Below, piece by piece: positions 63,416 through 64,000 of a stretch of DNA of 64,000 nucleotides (within the stretch, counting starts at the first letter, position 1; every line of letters starts with the position of its first letter). The stretch lies in the NCBI RefSeq assembly GCF_030409555.1, contig NZ_JAUFPU010000008.1, forward strand, positions 186,001-250,000. Reading direction: 5' to 3'. A program made the position numbers and the translations under genes. Under the pieces are notes generated by a model that ran no database searches, was not told the DNA's origin, and worked only from the letters and a program-made list of their open reading frames with translations. The stretch is from Chitinimonas viridis. GTDB lineage: Bacteria; Pseudomonadota; Gammaproteobacteria; Burkholderiales; Chitinimonadaceae.

Positions 63416-63867
63416 GACAGCGATAACCCAGTCCAGCAGGACCGCGCGCGGGGCACTGGAAAGCGATATAAGAAAGACGGGTTCAACATGAGAAGATCCC
63501 AGTCGGCGGATTGATGCGTCTCCGCAACAAGTCGAGCAGCGCAGCAGCGGATCGCGGCACATGGGATTACCACACGCTGCTGTCGAGTATCCGAGCCATA
63601 ACTGCATTTCGTACAAGAGCATGGTGCGAGAAGGCATCGGTCGTGCCAGCCCGACGAAGTTAGCCGGTATAGGGCAGATGGCCCCGGCCTCTGATAATTC
63701 CTTACGGGAAGATTTGTACCACTGTGACAGGACGGGTGAACTTAGGCGCTATGGATGCCAGTAGGGCTAAGTGATTTCAGGCCCCTTCTCCACGATTAAC
63801 GCTGCGAGGGAAAGACACGTATTTACGTGTTATAAATAGCGCAGTGTGACAGCTAACCAAATTGTCT
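63416..63867. other. No supported gene; sequence beyond the IS truncation
   Basis: About 450 bases with several short overlapping frames on both strands but none with a recognisable protein or ribosome site. It may be decayed mobile-element sequence joined at about 63415. Confidence 0.4.
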
Positions 63868-64000
63868 ATGCCTGACGCCGTCGCATCTACACTTAACAAG
63901 CTCGGGCCGTGCCTCAGCACGGAACTCGTCGCAGCTCTCGTGCGGGACTACGGGCTGGCGCCGGCGACCGCCCGTCAACGGGTTTCCCGCTCGACCGACA
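63868..64000 (+). CDS. Partial gene starting near the window end
   Basis: An ATG at 63868 opens a frame that runs off the window (44 codons seen). The visible part has a helical, winged-helix-like pattern (LVAALVRDYGLAPATARQRVSRS). It could be a DNA-binding or accessory-island protein. Family unknown. Confidence 0.5.
   Translation, partial: MPDAVASTLNKLGPCLSTELVAALVRDYGLAPATARQRVSRSTD

Noticed and set aside
63287-63637. 116-residue minus-strand frame near the second IS3 element
   Set aside because: It runs antisense through truncated orfB and unknown sequence with no protein pattern.
1-64000. tRNA and rRNA genes
   Set aside because: I looked for T-loop and acceptor patterns and rRNA signatures on both strands by eye and saw none; a covariance scan would be decisive.

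Overview
The window reads as a chromosomal segment of a GC-rich betaproteobacterium, most likely a Neisseriales (Chromobacteriaceae/Chitinibacteraceae) relative. This is inferred from the cbb3 oxidase operon with an ANR/FNR site, the Isc operon layout, the zinc-free RpmE2 and the general protein style. I could not run a database search, and no rRNA or tRNA gene was found.

Region 1 (1-17.7 kb) is mostly core metabolism. It holds slyD, then ccoNOQP-ccoG-ccoH (microaerobic terminal oxidase and its assembly), a translationally coupled AAA ATPase/metallo-beta-lactamase pair, and cysE followed by a complete Fe-S assembly operon, iscR-iscS-iscU-iscA-hscB-hscA-fdx-ybaK-iscX. Two abutting IscR-type operators lie between cysE and iscR. 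An isochorismatase-like protein with an added C-terminal domain closes the region.

Region 2 (17.8-19.7 kb) is a small variable patch. It has two inverted copies of a MITE-like repeat, a 35-residue Cys-rich secreted peptide, a second Cys-rich exported protein and an NTF2-like membrane-anchored protein.

Region 3 (19.7-33.6 kb) is the most unusual metabolic block: 14 tightly packed genes in three transcription units. They encode a 2Fe-2S ferredoxin, two di-iron ferritin-like proteins, two Rieske oxygenases, a sterol-desaturase-type hydroxylase, a GH3-type amide synthetase, a hexapeptide acyltransferase-like protein, an SDR, a GNAT-like protein, a PAP2 protein, an amidohydrolase fused to an Mpo1/DUF962-like membrane domain and an ArnT-like glycosyltransferase. 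I read it as an undescribed oxidative lipid or amide natural-product pathway. The product is unknown.

Region 4 (33.8-54.9 kb) is again core: rpmE2, an alpha/beta hydrolase, rho, trxA, radA, a histidine phosphatase, a VanY-like peptidase, a MocR regulator, an arginine-rich RluB with a structured leader, greB, a solute-binding protein, an ArgO-type exporter, a PHP phosphatase, a YciO-type protein, two membrane metalloprotease homologues with degraded active sites, trpS with an extra domain, an AGE-like periplasmic protein, an EamA exporter, a MOSC protein and a GGDEF response regulator.

Region 5 (54.9-64.0 kb) is an accessory island with visibly more A+T in its genes. It holds a broken JAB/Cap3-like peptidase, a lipoprotein and a hypothetical protein divergent from a small XRE regulator, an IS3 remnant ending 17 bp before a KAP-type P-loop NTPase, a three-gene overlapping operon ending in a PD-(D/E)xK nuclease-like protein, a second truncated IS3 element, and a gene running off the window end. 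The KAP gene and the three-gene operon are candidates for uncharacterised defence systems.
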